Shown here: positions 1-7,803 of the stretch, piece by piece
Layout of the letters: each line of letters starts with the position of its first letter
How positions within the stretch are numbered: position 1 is the stretch's first letter
DNA from: Candidatus Pullichristensenella stercorigallinarum
Lineage (GTDB): Bacteria > Bacillota > Clostridia > Christensenellales > Aristaeellaceae
Direction: 5' to 3'
Length of the DNA: 32,551 bases
Assembly (NCBI GenBank): GCA_018712945.1
Contig: DVFZ01000020.1
Location: forward strand, 1 to 32,551
The notes under the pieces: model-generated
What the model was told of the DNA's origin: nothing
Databases searched by the model: none
Seen by the model: the letters and a program-made list of their open reading frames with translations, nothing else
Made by a program: the position numbers and the translations under genes

Positions 1-350
<350 letters not shown>

Positions 351-585
351 AATCCTTCACAGGTCGCTTCCCGCCCCGCCGGCTCGCCAAAGCCCGCAAA
401 ACGTTCCGCATCCCTGCTGTCTACTCTCTCAGAATCTGACTGTTCTTGTGGCTCACATCCTCCATCTTTCGATGTAAGACGCTCGCCTTTCTTCCTTCTC
501 TGTATCGTTTTCAAGGTTCGCTTGCCGCCCTCCCGCTCGCCCCTCGCCTCTCGGCGCGGCGCCCTCGTTTCAAGCGGCGTATGCT
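351..585 (-). other. rRNA operon leader (pre-16S 5' region)
   Basis: This stretch separates the promoter from the mature 16S 5' end. It has no supported gene: the open frame at 183-653 on the plus strand lies antisense to 16S. Read on the minus strand it contains CTTGAAAACGATACAGAGAAGG (about 496-517), resembling leader sequence common in Firmicutes rRNA operons, and a GC-rich start. It presumably holds the processing stem and antitermination signals, but I could not identify a clear boxA. Confidence 0.6.
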
Positions 586-614
586 ATTATAGCAACTTAT
601 CCCGCCTTTGTCAA
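586..614 (-). promoter_or_regulatory. rRNA operon promoter (perfect sigma-A consensus)
   Basis: On the minus strand the -35 hexamer TTGACA (609-614) and -10 hexamer TATAAT (586-591) both match consensus exactly, with a 17-bp spacer (592-608). Upstream of the -35, about 617-650 on the minus strand is rich in A runs, as expected for an UP element. It points at the 16S gene and lies just downstream of dpaB. Confidence 0.9.
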
Positions 615-698
615 GGGCTTTTGGAGTGTTTTTTCAGATTTTCTTTGTGTTAAGCGCATTTCGCAGGTACCCGGTGCATATATCAATAGGAAACGCTT

Positions 699-1295
699 TC
701 AGGAATGCATGCCGGGCAACAGCAACGGCTGAAGCTGTTTGCCTTCCAATGCAGCCCGTGCGGCCTCGAGAATGCTATCCATATCGGCAACCAGCGAGTT
801 AGGTTTGCCGATATAGTCATCCTGACGGAAGGGAACAAAGTAAATGTGTTTCATTCCCATGAGCGCGCCAATGTTGGCGGCGCTGCGGCCAAGGCCATCG
901 TTGGTAGAGGCAGCGAGCAGCACGGGGCGGCCATTGCGCAGGTGAGACTTTACGGCCATTACCGCCGGCGTATCGCAAATGCCCAACGCCAGCTTTGCCA
1001 GACTGTTGCCCGTACACGGCGCGACCAATACGAGATCCAACAGCTTCTTCGGGCCAACCGGCTCTACCTCGCCGAGCGTATGCCAGATTTTGCGTCCGCA
1101 AATCTCCTCCAATCGCGTGCGCATGCCAACCGCGCTGCCAAAGCGCGTATCCAGAGTGTAAGCATTGTCCGACATGATGGGAAACAGCTCTGCCCCTGCA
1201 TCGCGCAGGGCTTCAAAAGCGCAGAACACCTTTGAAAATGTACAAAACGAGCCGGTCATCGCGCAGCCGATGCGTACTCCACGCAGATCAGTCAT
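699..1295 (-). CDS. dpaB: dipicolinate synthase subunit B (flavoprotein-like)
   Basis: Predicted second subunit of dipicolinate synthase (SpoVFB family), which with DpaA makes the dipicolinic acid stored in the spore core. The 198-residue product starts MTDLRGVRIG and has the flavoprotein fold pattern of the family: an N-terminal GCAMTGSFCTF stretch, a central APCTGNSLAKLA motif, then TNDGLG and FVPFRQDD near the C-terminus. I chose ATG at 1295 because GGAGGT lies 7 nt upstream; the frame is open further upstream but that part reads as an antisense-type shadow of dpaA. The start overlaps the dpaA stop by 8 nt, suggesting translational coupling. In Bacillus these genes are expressed in the mother cell under sigma-K (family knowledge). 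Confidence 0.93.
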   Translation of the reverse strand: MTDLRGVRIGCAMTGSFCTFSKVFCAFEALRDAGAELFPIMSDNAYTLDTRFGSAVGMRTRLEEICGRKIWHTLGEVEPVGPKKLLDLVLVAPCTGNSLAKLALGICDTPAVMAVKSHLRNGRPVLLAASTNDGLGRSAANIGALMGMKHIYFVPFRQDDYIGKPNSLVADMDSILEAARAALEGKQLQPLLLPGMHS

Positions 1296-2118
1296 CCTTT
1301 CCACCTCCCTTGCAGATATCCTCAATGCCCGCCGCGAGGGCCAACGCCGCGCTTTCGGGACAGAATCGCCCCGGCAGACCCGGCTCGCGCCAGGCGCGTA
1401 GGCCGAGACGGTGCGCCGCTTCCAAATCAATGCCATATGGCGGACTGGCCAAATCAATGAGGCAAGCGCCTGAATCGGCGTTTGCGAGCGTTTTTTCATC
1501 CAACACCGGGAAAGGCGGCGTGGAAAAGACCAGTTCCTTTCCGGGCAGCGCCTCCGCCAAGCGCGCCGTCTCCACAGCCTGTGCGCCACGCGCCTGAGCC
1601 TGCCGCATGCCGCGTTCGGAACGCGAGGCCACCGTCACCGACGCGCCGAGGGCGACGAGGCGTTCGGCGAGGGCACGGCCGATGCGCCCCCAACCCACGA
1701 CCAGGCAGCGGCAATCCATCAACGCCCGCTCCTGTGCGCGCATGGCCGCGAACAGGGCGCCCTCGGCGGTCAGTTCCGCGTTGCGGCACAAGAAATCTTC
1801 CTTCTGCATCAAATCATGGACGCAAAAGCGTTCCAGACCCGCCGGTGGAATATGCGGGCCGCAGAAGATCAGCCGTGCCCCGGGTTGCAGATGTGTAAGC
1901 AGTTGGCCGAGTCCAAAGGGTTTTTCCGCCAGTTCGCATTTGATCGGGCTGTTGAGCAGCACCCAATCCGCCTCCGCCGCACTTTCGAGGGGTGCGGAAA
2001 CCACACCGTCCAAGCCGGATCTTTCCAACCCGACCGCACGCGCGTCCAGCCCCCGCGCCCGCAAAAGGCGCGCCAGATGCGCGGCGCGCCGGTCGCCGCC
2101 GGCAACCAGGAAATCCAT
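1288..2118 (-). CDS. dpaA: dipicolinate synthase subunit A
   Basis: Predicted catalytic NAD(P)H-dependent subunit of dipicolinate synthase (SpoVFA family), acting in the mother cell during sporulation. The 276-residue protein starts with a dinucleotide-type stretch (MDFLVAGGDRR) and has a second Rossmann segment in the middle with GWGRIGRALAERL followed by a VTVASRSE strand, as in the family; Bacillus SpoVFA is slightly longer. ATG at 2118 is preferred over the upstream possibility at 2175 because AAAGGTGG precedes it and the family begins here. It overlaps dpaB by 8 nt and heads a two-gene operon. A sigma-K-like promoter may lie just upstream (see 2144-2172). Confidence 0.93.
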   Translation of the reverse strand: MDFLVAGGDRRAAHLARLLRARGLDARAVGLERSGLDGVVSAPLESAAEADWVLLNSPIKCELAEKPFGLGQLLTHLQPGARLIFCGPHIPPAGLERFCVHDLMQKEDFLCRNAELTAEGALFAAMRAQERALMDCRCLVVGWGRIGRALAERLVALGASVTVASRSERGMRQAQARGAQAVETARLAEALPGKELVFSTPPFPVLDEKTLANADSGACLIDLASPPYGIDLEAAHRLGLRAWREPGLPGRFCPESAALALAAGIEDICKGGGKDD

Positions 2119-2143
2119 ATCTACCGCCACCTTTCCGATGCGG

Positions 2144-2172
2144 CATCGTATGCGCAGAAAAAGGACCGGGTG
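2144..2172 (-). promoter_or_regulatory. possible sigma-K-type promoter for dpaAB
   Basis: On the minus strand CATACGATG (2144-2152) matches the sigma-K -10 pattern CATAnnnTA at all but its last base, and the AC core of a sigma-K -35 lies 17 nt upstream (GCACC, 2169-2173). Position and regulon fit dpaAB, but the match is short and made by eye. Confidence 0.35.
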
Positions 2173-2181
2173 CAAAAAGCG

Positions 2182-2206
2182 CCCCCGCCACTTGGCGGGA
2201 GCGCTT
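2182..2206. repeat. 25-bp direct repeat, left copy, containing a GC hairpin
   Basis: The 25-bp unit begins CCCCCGCCACTTGGCGGG and ends AGCGCTT. The right copy at 2412-2436 differs at one base only. Each copy holds the inverted repeat CCCGCC/GGCGGG with a 4-nt loop. There is no T tract on either side, so it is not a typical terminator. Confidence 0.85.
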
Positions 2207-2231
2207 CAGAGCGCTGACAAAGCCTGCAAAC

Positions 2232-2275
2232 GCGAAAATTGCTCTGATAAAATAGAAATCAGAAACAATTTTCGC
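2232..2275 (-). other. two-part stem-loop just after the small ORF
   Basis: Perfect 10-bp arms GCGAAAATTG (2232-2241) and CAATTTTCGC (2266-2275) enclose a second 6-bp stem TCTGAT/ATCAGA (2243-2248, 2258-2263). Read on the minus strand it begins immediately after the TAA of the 31-codon ORF. It lacks a clean downstream T run, so its role (terminator, RNA protection or element structure) is open. Confidence 0.6.
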
Positions 2276-2371
2276 TTACTGCGTCAGCTGCACTTGCGGC
2301 CTGCGGTCACTTACGTCCATGTAAGCCCCCTTGGCTGCAAGTTTGCTTCCTTGTCTTGCAGGCTTTTGCAT
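2276..2371 (-). CDS. possible 31-residue small protein inside the repeat element
   Basis: An ATG at 2371 opens a 31-codon frame ending TAA at 2276-2278. The peptide begins MQKPARQGSKLAAKG and ends DRRPQVQLTQ; it is basic and hydrophilic, with no membrane segment. AGAGGG directly abuts the ATG, which is too close for an efficient Shine-Dalgarno site, so translation is uncertain. The frame lies wholly inside the repeat-like element at 2205-2408, and its stop is followed at once by a strong stem-loop. It could be chance in a repeat or a conserved mini-gene carried by it. I do not assign a function. Confidence 0.25.
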   Translation of the reverse strand: MQKPARQGSKLAAKGAYMDVSDRRPQVQLTQ

Positions 2372-2411
2372 CCCTCTGGCAGTCTGTTGACTTTGTCAAC
2401 ATCCTGAAGCA

Positions 2412-2436
2412 CCCCCGCCGCTTGGCGGGAGCGCTT
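2412..2436. repeat. 25-bp direct repeat, right copy, containing a GC hairpin
   Basis: It is the same unit as 2182-2206 with G instead of A at the ninth base, again holding CCCGCC/GGCGGG. It sits 2 nt downstream (minus strand) of the stop codon of the dUTPase-like gene and 3 nt from the end of the MITE-like element. Confidence 0.85.
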
Positions 2437-2438
2437 GA

Positions 2439-2810
2439 TCATGGTTCCATTTCTCGCAGGTCGTAGCCCGGTTTTGCCGAGCGGCCCTGCTGGCGGTCGA
2501 TGTTTTCCTGATGCTTGCGCAAAAAGCGTTCAAACAGCTCGTCTGCGTCCATACCGGCGGCGAGGGCGATGCTGACCATAAAGTGGAAAACGTCCGCGAT
2601 CTCCTCCTTGAGGTGTTCCCGGTCGATGGGACGCGGATTTTTCCACCACTTGAACTGGGTGGCCTCGAGCAGCTCTCCCACTTCGACGATCAGGGCCATG
2701 GAAAACTTCCGCACCCATTCGTCGCTATCCACAGCCTCCAGATGGCGGGACTTGTTGATGCCATCATTGAACGCCGCCTGCAACTCGAATACACGTTCGA
2801 GCTTATCCAT
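2439..2810 (-). CDS. dUTPase/MazG-like all-alpha nucleotide pyrophosphatase
   Basis: A 123-residue all-helical protein of the dimeric dUTPase/MazG superfamily, which hydrolyses nucleoside triphosphates to monophosphates and pyrophosphate. The metal-binding helices are visible: [14 protein letters not shown] near residues 40-53 and [15 protein letters not shown] near 68-82, with the E-x2-E and E-x2-x-D pattern of the family. The FKWW segment and the DVFHF spacing favour the dimeric dUTPase branch (dUTPase_2) over house-cleaning MazG, but substrate cannot be read from sequence. ATG at 2810 overlaps the glyA stop by 8 nt (ATGGATAA), so it is probably translationally coupled to glyA; its own ribosome site is poor. 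Confidence 0.8.
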   Translation of the reverse strand: MDKLERVFELQAAFNDGINKSRHLEAVDSDEWVRKFSMALIVEVGELLEATQFKWWKNPRPIDREHLKEEIADVFHFMVSIALAAGMDADELFERFLRKHQENIDRQQGRSAKPGYDLREMEP

Positions 2811-4041
2811 AGAGGGGGAATGCCTTGCACAGCTCCAAGGCACGCGCGCGCACATCTTCCACGGCAGCCTCGCCCTTTTCGATAATATCGGCGATCATAT
2901 CCGCGATTTTGACCATCTCCGGCTCTTTCATGCCGCGGGTGGTGACGGCGGGGGTGCCAATGCGCACGCCGCTGGTGACGAACGGCGAGCGCTTTTCGCG
3001 CGGCACGGTGTTCTTGTTGGCGGTGATATTGGCCTCGCCCAGCAGGCGCTCCAACTCCTTGCCGGTCATTTCGGTATCGGCCAGGTCGATGAGCATGAGG
3101 TGGTTGTCCGTACCGCCGGAAACCAGGCGCACGCCGCGCTTGTTCAGCTGTTCGGCCATGGCGCGGGCATTTTTGACGATCTGGCGCTGGTACTCGACGA
3201 ATTCCTCAGTCATAGCTTCCTTGAAGCACACGGCCTTGGCGGCGATGATATGCTCCAACGGGCCGCCCTGCGTGCCGGGGAAGATGGCCTTGTCGATGGC
3301 CTTGGCGTACTGCTCGCGGCAAAGGATTAACCCGCCGCGCGGGCCGCGCAGGGTCTTGTGGGTAGTGGTGGTAACCACGTCGGCGTAGGGCACAGGGTTC
3401 ATGTGCTCGCCCGCGGCCACAAGGCCGGCGATGTGCGCCATGTCTACCATCAGCAGCGCGCCGACTTCATCGGCGATCTCGCGGAACTTGGCAAAGTCGA
3501 TGGAACGGGCGTAGGCGCTGGCGCCAGCCACGATCAGTTTGGGCTTGTGCTCATGGGCGAGGCGGCGCACCTCGTCGTAATCAATGCGCTCGGTCTTTTC
3601 ATCGACATTGTAGGCTACGAAGTGGAAGTACTTGCCGGAAAGGTTCACAGGGCTGCCATGGGTGAGGTGGCCGCCGTTGGACAGGCTCATGCCCATCACC
3701 GTGTCGCCCGGCTCGAGCAGCGCGAAGTACACGGCTGTGTTTGCCTGCGCGCCGGAATGGGGCTGGACGTTGGCATGCTCGGCGCCAAAGAGCTTCTTGG
3801 CGCGCTCGCGGGCCATTTCTTCGACCTCGTCCACAAACTGGCAGCCGCCGTAGTAACGCTTTCCGGGATATCCCTCGGCGTACTTGTTGGTCAGGTGCGA
3901 ACCCATCGCCTGCATGACGGCGGGGCTGACAAAGTTTTCAGAAGCAATCAGCTCGATGTGGGTCTGCTGGCGCTCCAGTTCGCGCTGCATGGCGGCGTAA
4001 ATTTCCGGGTCGGTCTGCTTGACGGCAGGGTATTCCAGCAT
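2803..4041 (-). CDS. glyA: serine hydroxymethyltransferase
   Basis: A PLP enzyme that interconverts serine and glycine while loading one-carbon units onto tetrahydrofolate, in the cytoplasm. The 412-residue protein matches the family end to end: LIASENFVS near the N-terminus, [33 protein letters not shown], and the PLP lysine in [11 protein letters not shown] at about residue 229, the same number as in E. coli. ATG at 4041 is preceded by AAGGAGG at 9 nt spacing; the frame is open much further upstream but that part is the other-frame shadow of the XRE gene. It is first gene of a probable two-gene unit with the dUTPase-like gene, with its own candidate promoter at 4076-4104. Confidence 0.98.
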   Translation of the reverse strand: MLEYPAVKQTDPEIYAAMQRELERQQTHIELIASENFVSPAVMQAMGSHLTNKYAEGYPGKRYYGGCQFVDEVEEMARERAKKLFGAEHANVQPHSGAQANTAVYFALLEPGDTVMGMSLSNGGHLTHGSPVNLSGKYFHFVAYNVDEKTERIDYDEVRRLAHEHKPKLIVAGASAYARSIDFAKFREIADEVGALLMVDMAHIAGLVAAGEHMNPVPYADVVTTTTHKTLRGPRGGLILCREQYAKAIDKAIFPGTQGGPLEHIIAAKAVCFKEAMTEEFVEYQRQIVKNARAMAEQLNKRGVRLVSGGTDNHLMLIDLADTEMTGKELERLLGEANITANKNTVPREKRSPFVTSGVRIGTPAVTTRGMKEPEMVKIADMIADIIEKGEAAVEDVRARALELCKAFPLYG

Positions 4042-4075
4042 GGCTTGCGCCTCCTTATATTCTGCTTTCAACACC

Positions 4076-4104
4076 ATATTATCGGTACGCGAGGCAAAAG
4101 ACAA
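4076..4104 (-). promoter_or_regulatory. candidate promoter of glyA
   Basis: On the minus strand -35 TTGTCT (4099-4104) and -10 TAATAT (4076-4081) are 17 bp apart, 34 nt before the glyA ATG. The -35 overlaps the T-rich tail of the upstream terminator hairpin, so one of the two readings may be wrong. Confidence 0.4.
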
Positions 4105-4127
4105 GCGCGACCGTGTTAAGTCGCGCT
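4096..4127 (-). terminator. rho-independent terminator of the XRE/zinc-ribbon gene
   Basis: Perfect 8-bp stem AGCGCGAC/GTCGCGCT (4120-4127, 4104-4111) with an 8-nt loop, followed on the minus strand by TGTCTTTT. It lies 39 nt after the stop of the upstream gene (4166). Confidence 0.7.
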
Positions 4128-4165
4128 CATTTTGCGAACATTTGCCGTTTTTCCCTATAAAATGT

Positions 4166-4624
4166 TCATTTCTGTAAACCGCCATCGCCGCCCCACCGCT
4201 TGAGAAGTGGCAAAAACTGCGCGTAAAAGGCGCGCACCTGCTCTGGCGGCTGCCCCGGAGCGGCCATATGTCTTTCGAGGAAATCCAACAATTCCTCCTG
4301 CGTATTGTAGGCGAACTTCCCATCGGCATAGCACCAGCGGCAATAGTCTTCGTTGATGCTCCCATCCGTCTCGCGGCTGAAGAGGCCATCCTCCAGCGGC
4401 ATGCCGCAGCACTGGCAGAAGAGCTTGCGCGGCGCGCCCAGCAACGTGTTGACCGATACGTCAAACAGGCGCGAAAGGGCCTTGAGCGTATCCGGACCGG
4501 GAGTGGTTTCGCCATTTTCCCAACGGGAAACGGCCTGGCGGGTGACGAACAGCTTTTCTGCCAACTCGCCCTGCGTCATATTCCGCGCGCGCCGCAGCTT
4601 GCAAAGCACATCCTTGGTTTCCAT
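4166..4624 (-). CDS. XRE-family regulator with C-terminal zinc ribbon
   Basis: A 152-residue predicted DNA-binding protein. Residues 5-60 form an XRE/Cro helix-turn-helix ([18 protein letters not shown]), and residues 70-100 carry a zinc-ribbon-like set of cysteines (C70, C72, C73 and C95, C98; CQCCGMPL and CRWCYADG), a pairing common in clostridial regulators. The C-terminal 50 residues are helical, ending in a basic stretch. ATG at 4624 has GGAGGT 7 nt upstream. The cysteine cluster suggests metal, redox or partner sensing, but neither target nor signal can be read. It is monocistronic, followed by a terminator. Confidence 0.85.
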   Translation of the reverse strand: METKDVLCKLRRARNMTQGELAEKLFVTRQAVSRWENGETTPGPDTLKALSRLFDVSVNTLLGAPRKLFCQCCGMPLEDGLFSRETDGSINEDYCRWCYADGKFAYNTQEELLDFLERHMAAPGQPPEQVRAFYAQFLPLLKRWGGDGGLQK

Positions 4625-4715
4625 ATCTCGCACCTCCGCGCTTATTATAAGCGTCGAAAGACGGCGTGGCAAGCAACCGTCTGTTGCGGGGAAACACGGA
4701 CGCGCCGCCAGGGCC

Positions 4716-5411
4716 TTAATCCCTCCGGCGCGAACCGGCGATAGCCAGCAGGCGCAGAAGCTGCATAATCGCCATAAACGCGCTGGCCACATAGGTCATT
4801 GCCGCGGCGGAGAGCACCTTTTTCGCGCCCCGCAATTCCTCGCCCTGCAAATAGCCGCCGCTCTCCAGCGCCGCCATGGCGCGCTTGGAGGCGTTAAACT
4901 CCACCGGCAGGGTAATGAGGGCAAAAAGCACGGCCAGCATAAACAGGGCGATGCCGACGTAGACCAGCGGGTCCCAGGAAAAAATGAGGCCAAACAGAAA
5001 CAGCGGCCAGGAAAGATTCGAACCGATATTGACAAACGGTACCGCCGCCGTGCGCAGCATCAGCGGGGCATAGCCGTCGCGGTGCTGAAGCACATGCCCG
5101 ACTTCGTGCGCGGCCACGCCCAACGCCGCCACAGAGTTGGCGTTCGCCGTGGAATCCGACAGGCGCAGCACCATGTTCCTCGGGTCGTAATGGTCTGTAA
5201 GACTGCCAGCTACGCGCTCGACAGCCACGTCGTAAACGCCTTCGGCGTGCAGAAGCTGCTCGGCCATCTGCGTGGCGGTCAGGCCCGACGAGGCGCGCAC
5301 CTTGGAATAGCGGCTGAACGTGCTGGACACGCGAAACTGCGCCCACATCGAAAGCACAAGCGCCGGAATCAGCAGGGCATACGTCCAATCATAGAAAAAT
5401 GGAAAGTACAT
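4716..5411 (-). CDS. YugP-type membrane zinc metallopeptidase
   Basis: A 231-residue membrane protein of the neutral zinc metallopeptidase family (Zn_peptidase_2, YugP of Bacillus). It has an N-terminal membrane segment (YALLIPALVLSMWAQF), the catalytic HEVGH motif (GVAAHEVGHVLQHRDGY) near residue 101-105, then two or three hydrophobic segments (WPLFLFGLIF, VYVGIALFMLAVLFALITL, and one near the end). The family's role is unclear. ATG at 5411 has AAGGAGG at 8 nt. It ends in a basic SRRRD tail. No terminator was seen before the next gene on this strand, which starts 92 nt away. Confidence 0.9.
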   Translation of the reverse strand: MYFPFFYDWTYALLIPALVLSMWAQFRVSSTFSRYSKVRASSGLTATQMAEQLLHAEGVYDVAVERVAGSLTDHYDPRNMVLRLSDSTANANSVAALGVAAHEVGHVLQHRDGYAPLMLRTAAVPFVNIGSNLSWPLFLFGLIFSWDPLVYVGIALFMLAVLFALITLPVEFNASKRAMAALESGGYLQGEELRGAKKVLSAAAMTYVASAFMAIMQLLRLLAIAGSRRRD

Positions 5412-5439
5412 TTCCGAAACCTCCTTCGGTAGTACCTCT

Positions 5440-5468
5440 ATTTTACCACATCAATATGCCTTTGGAAA
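5440..5468 (-). promoter_or_regulatory. candidate promoter of the YugP-type gene
   Basis: On the minus strand -10 TAAAAT (5440-5445) and a weak -35 TTTCCA (5463-5468) are 17 bp apart, 29 nt before the ATG. Confidence 0.35.
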
Positions 5469-5520
5469 CACAGTTTGCACAAAAACCACGTCTGCGGCGT
5501 CAAAATGTCGCTTGCGCCGC

Positions 5521-6417
5521 TCAGGCCTCCATCCACATCGCGGCGATTTGCCACGGGCCCTGTGTCCCGCCCGCGGGCACGCCGCGAAAGCGCGCGCAGC
5601 GCACCTGCGTCAGGCGCTCGTCGATGGGGAAAAACAGCGCCACCGCGCCGTGTGCGTCCGGCGGGGCATACTTGACCTTCCCGCAGGCGTTCGCACCTGA
5701 AATGAGCGTTCCGACAAAATTCTGTCCTCGCTTCTCCGGAGCCAGATAGCCGTCCGCTTCGCCGGAAAGGCCCAGCAGCGCCGCCTCGCACGCCGCCAGC
5801 GCCGCGCCTTCCTCGCTCTGCGGCCAACGCGGCGCGCCCTGCGCCCAGGCGTTTTCGCTGGAGAGCAGGCGAAACCCCGCGCCGGATGCCTGCCAGTGTT
5901 CCAAAAGCGCGTGGCCCACCGCGTCGCCCCGATCGGTCAGACAAAGCAGGCTGTCGCCCTCCCTTCCCCGCAGGGCATCAAAGCGCACAAAGCCGTTGAG
6001 CGCGCCCTCCGCGTCCAACGTGGCGGCGTAGCGCTGCGCCCCAAAGCGGCCCAACAGCAGCGTGCCGCCCTCCAGCGGCGCTTCCTCTTCCGGCTTTCCC
6101 GCGCCGGGCGGCAGCTCCGCGTTGCCCCACCGCACGCGGGGCGTCTCCTCGCAGGCCAGTTTAACCTCCACCACGCCGCCGGGCCAACACACGCAAAATA
6201 CGTCCTCAGGCGCAGCCATGGGCCGCCCTTCCGCCAGCACCAGCCGCCGCGCCAGCGGCACGGCCCCGCGCTCCAGGGGCCGGTATTCCAGATAATGCGC
6301 CCCGCGCGGGGCTGCCGGAAAAAACAAAGGCGCGTCTGCGGCGCATTCGCCTGCGAAGCGTCCATTCAGGTAAACCACGCCCGCTACGGGCGCGGAAACG
6401 GCCAACGTCGGCTGCAT
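5521..6417 (-). CDS. uncharacterised protein with PEGA-like N-terminus
   Basis: I do not recognise the family. The 298-residue product has an N-terminal stretch (APVAGVVYLNGRFAGE, about residues 8-23) that resembles the PEGA repeat, in which a small beta module ends in a YLNG...G pattern. The rest is a mix of beta-like stretches (VVEVKLACEETPRVRWG, GTLLLGRFGAQRYAATL) and an alanine- and leucine-rich middle; there is no signal peptide or membrane span. Of two ATGs 6 nt apart, 6417 is preferred because GAGGGGGG sits at proper spacing from it. It is divergent from the endonuclease-family gene at 6535. Coding use is typical of the neighbours. Confidence 0.7.
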   Translation of the reverse strand: MQPTLAVSAPVAGVVYLNGRFAGECAADAPLFFPAAPRGAHYLEYRPLERGAVPLARRLVLAEGRPMAAPEDVFCVCWPGGVVEVKLACEETPRVRWGNAELPPGAGKPEEEAPLEGGTLLLGRFGAQRYAATLDAEGALNGFVRFDALRGREGDSLLCLTDRGDAVGHALLEHWQASGAGFRLLSSENAWAQGAPRWPQSEEGAALAACEAALLGLSGEADGYLAPEKRGQNFVGTLISGANACGKVKYAPPDAHGAVALFFPIDERLTQVRCARFRGVPAGGTQGPWQIAAMWMEA

Positions 6418-6473
6418 GCCCATCCCCCCTCGGCAAGCGTATGCGCGGCACGGCAAATCTATCCGCGCGGGGA

Positions 6474-6503
6474 TTGACAGGAAAGGCGTGGCAGTGATAT
6501 GCT
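6474..6503 (+). promoter_or_regulatory. promoter of the endonuclease-family gene
   Basis: A perfect -35 TTGACA (6474-6479) lies 18 bp before TATGCT (6498-6503), which is preceded by TG at the extended -10 position (6495-6496). The ATG follows 31 nt later. Confidence 0.65.
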
Positions 6504-6534
6504 GAAAACAAATCGCGCACGGGAGGAAAGGCGT

Positions 6535-7803
6535 ATGCGCAAATTCTTCATCGGCCTGGGCGCCCTGGTGGGCGCGCTGCTCATCCTCATCCTGGCCTAT
6601 GCCGCCTATGTATTGCTGGGCATGGATCGCATCGCGGACAATCAAGCGCTGGAAATCGCTCAAACCGCTACGGATGCGCCGCAACTGGGCCGTGAATATT
6701 CGCTGCTTTCCTGGAACCTCGGCTTTGGCGCTTATTCGGATGATTTCAGCTTCTTCATGGACGGCGGCGAGCACGCGCGCGCCTTCTCCCAAGAGGCGGT
6801 GGAGGAAAATACTGCCGCCATGATTGCCCGCATCGACGAAATCAACCCCGATTTCGCGCTCTTGCAGGAAGTGGATGTGGACTCGGACCGGAGCTGGCAC
6901 GTAGATCAGCGCGCCATGATCGCCGGCAGCTTTGCGCAAATGTCCTCCTGCTTTGCTGTCAATTACGATTCTCCCTATCTTTTTTATCCGTTCAACGAGC
7001 CCATCGGCCGCTCGCTTTCCGGAATCCTTACGCTTTCCGGAGCGCGCATGGAATCGGCCCTGCGCCGCAGCCTGCCGCTGGAGGGCGGCCTGAACCGCCT
7101 GACCGACCTCGACCGCTGTTACACGGTTTCGCGTCTGCCCCTTGAAAACGGCGCGGAACTTTGCCTGTACAACCTGCACCTGTCCGCCTACACCAGTGAC
7201 GGCAGCATTTCCACCGAACAGGCGCGCCTTCTGCTTGCGGACATGGCCGCCGAATACGCGGCTGGCAACTACGCGCTGGCTGCGGGCGATTTCAACAAAG
7301 ACCTGCTCGGGGCTGTCGCAAACGAGTATTCCTGGGCGCAGCCCTTCCCGGTGGAACTTCTGCCCGAGGGCATCTCCCTCTATGCCCCGGAAAACGCCCC
7401 CTCTTGCCGCTACGCCTGCGAGCCTTATGACCCACAGACCGCTTTCGTCCTCACGCTGGATGGCTTTCTGGCCTCGGCCAATATCGAAGTGCTTTCCTGT
7501 GAAACGGTAGACGAACAATTTGCCCACTCTGACCACAACCCCGTCCTGCTGCGCTTCCGGCTATTGGCGGAGGCCAAAGAGAACCATGGCCTGCGCTATG
7601 CGCGTATGCTCGGGATTGCGAACATGCGGGAACAATGCTTCCTGACTGCGGCTGTGCAAAACATCAAGAGGCTGGTAGCCTCTTTACGGCGTGCTTCCCT
7701 GTATCTTATCCCCTGCATTTACACACAAATGCAGGGGTTTGTCAATGGTCTGCAGCACATTATAAAATGCGGGTCCTTACCGTTTGGGAAAAGTTCAGAT
7801 TGA
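6535..7803 (+). CDS. membrane-anchored endonuclease/exonuclease/phosphatase-family protein
   Basis: A predicted extracellular or membrane-tethered member of the EEP superfamily, which cleaves phosphate esters in nucleic acids, phospholipids or similar substrates. Residues 3-28 form a signal-anchor. Family motifs follow: SWNLGFG (about 60), LLQEVDVDS (glutamate, about 113), LHLSAY (about 218), AAGDFNKD (about 249) and HSDHNP (about 330). ATG at 6535 is chosen for GGAGG at 8 nt. The domain should end near residue 345, but the frame continues about 77 residues through two hairpins and a repeat (7666-7754), ending 9 nt inside the convergent ftsH. The tail is probably repeat-derived; a lost stop or frameshift is likely. 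Confidence 0.85.
   Translation: MRKFFIGLGALVGALLILILAYAAYVLLGMDRIADNQALEIAQTATDAPQLGREYSLLSWNLGFGAYSDDFSFFMDGGEHARAFSQEAVEENTAAMIARIDEINPDFALLQEVDVDSDRSWHVDQRAMIAGSFAQMSSCFAVNYDSPYLFYPFNEPIGRSLSGILTLSGARMESALRRSLPLEGGLNRLTDLDRCYTVSRLPLENGAELCLYNLHLSAYTSDGSISTEQARLLLADMAAEYAAGNYALAAGDFNKDLLGAVANEYSWAQPFPVELLPEGISLYAPENAPSCRYACEPYDPQTAFVLTLDGFLASANIEVLSCETVDEQFAHSDHNPVLLRFRLLAEAKENHGLRYARMLGIANMREQCFLTAAVQNIKRLVASLRRASLYLIPCIYTQMQGFVNGLQHIIKCGSLPFGKSSD
7666..7684 (+). other. hairpin inside the endonuclease-family ORF tail
   Basis: Perfect 8-bp inverted repeat AAGAGGCT/AGCCTCTT (7666-7673, 7677-7684) with a 3-nt loop, followed by TTTA. It looks like a weak terminator, consistent with the coding part ending earlier than the annotated stop. 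Confidence 0.5.
7710..7754. repeat. dispersed palindromic repeat, degenerate copy
   Basis: An 11-bp stem CCCCTGCATTT/AAATGCAGGGG (7710-7720, 7727-7737, loop ACACAC) is followed by TTTGTCAATGGTCTGCA (7738-7754). The stem and its 3' tag are nearly identical to the 30387-30446 element; the left extension of the arm is not conserved here, so this is a half-copy. It is translated as part of the endonuclease-family ORF. Confidence 0.8.

Larger units (their letters stand above)
2205..2408. repeat. MITE-like intergenic element with inverted ends
   Basis: The left end TTCAGAGCGCTGACAAA (2205-2221) is, reversed, TTTGTCAGCGCTCTGAA. The right end is TTTGTCAACATCCTGAA (2392-2408). These ends therefore form an imperfect 17-bp terminal inverted repeat, and the same end sequence recurs at 7738 and 30431. 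Inside are a further inverted pair AAAGCCTGCAA/TTGCAGGCTTT (2219-2229, 2356-2366), a long two-part stem (2232-2275), short stems CTTAC/GTAAG (2309-2324 region) and GTTGAC/GTCAAC (2386-2400), and a 31-codon ORF. The element is bracketed by the 25-bp direct repeats. No transposase is present. Confidence 0.6.

Noticed and set aside
2182-2436. CRISPR-like pair of repeats
   Set aside because: Only two repeats flank a 205-nt stretch with its own palindromes; there is no array and no cas gene in the window.
6418-7536. Long minus-strand open frame antisense to the endonuclease-family gene, continuous with the gene at 5521-6417
   Set aside because: It lies opposite a gene with clear EEP motifs, promoter and ribosome site. 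The high GC content keeps the antisense frame open, and its translation is low in family-like features. The gene is therefore started at 6417.
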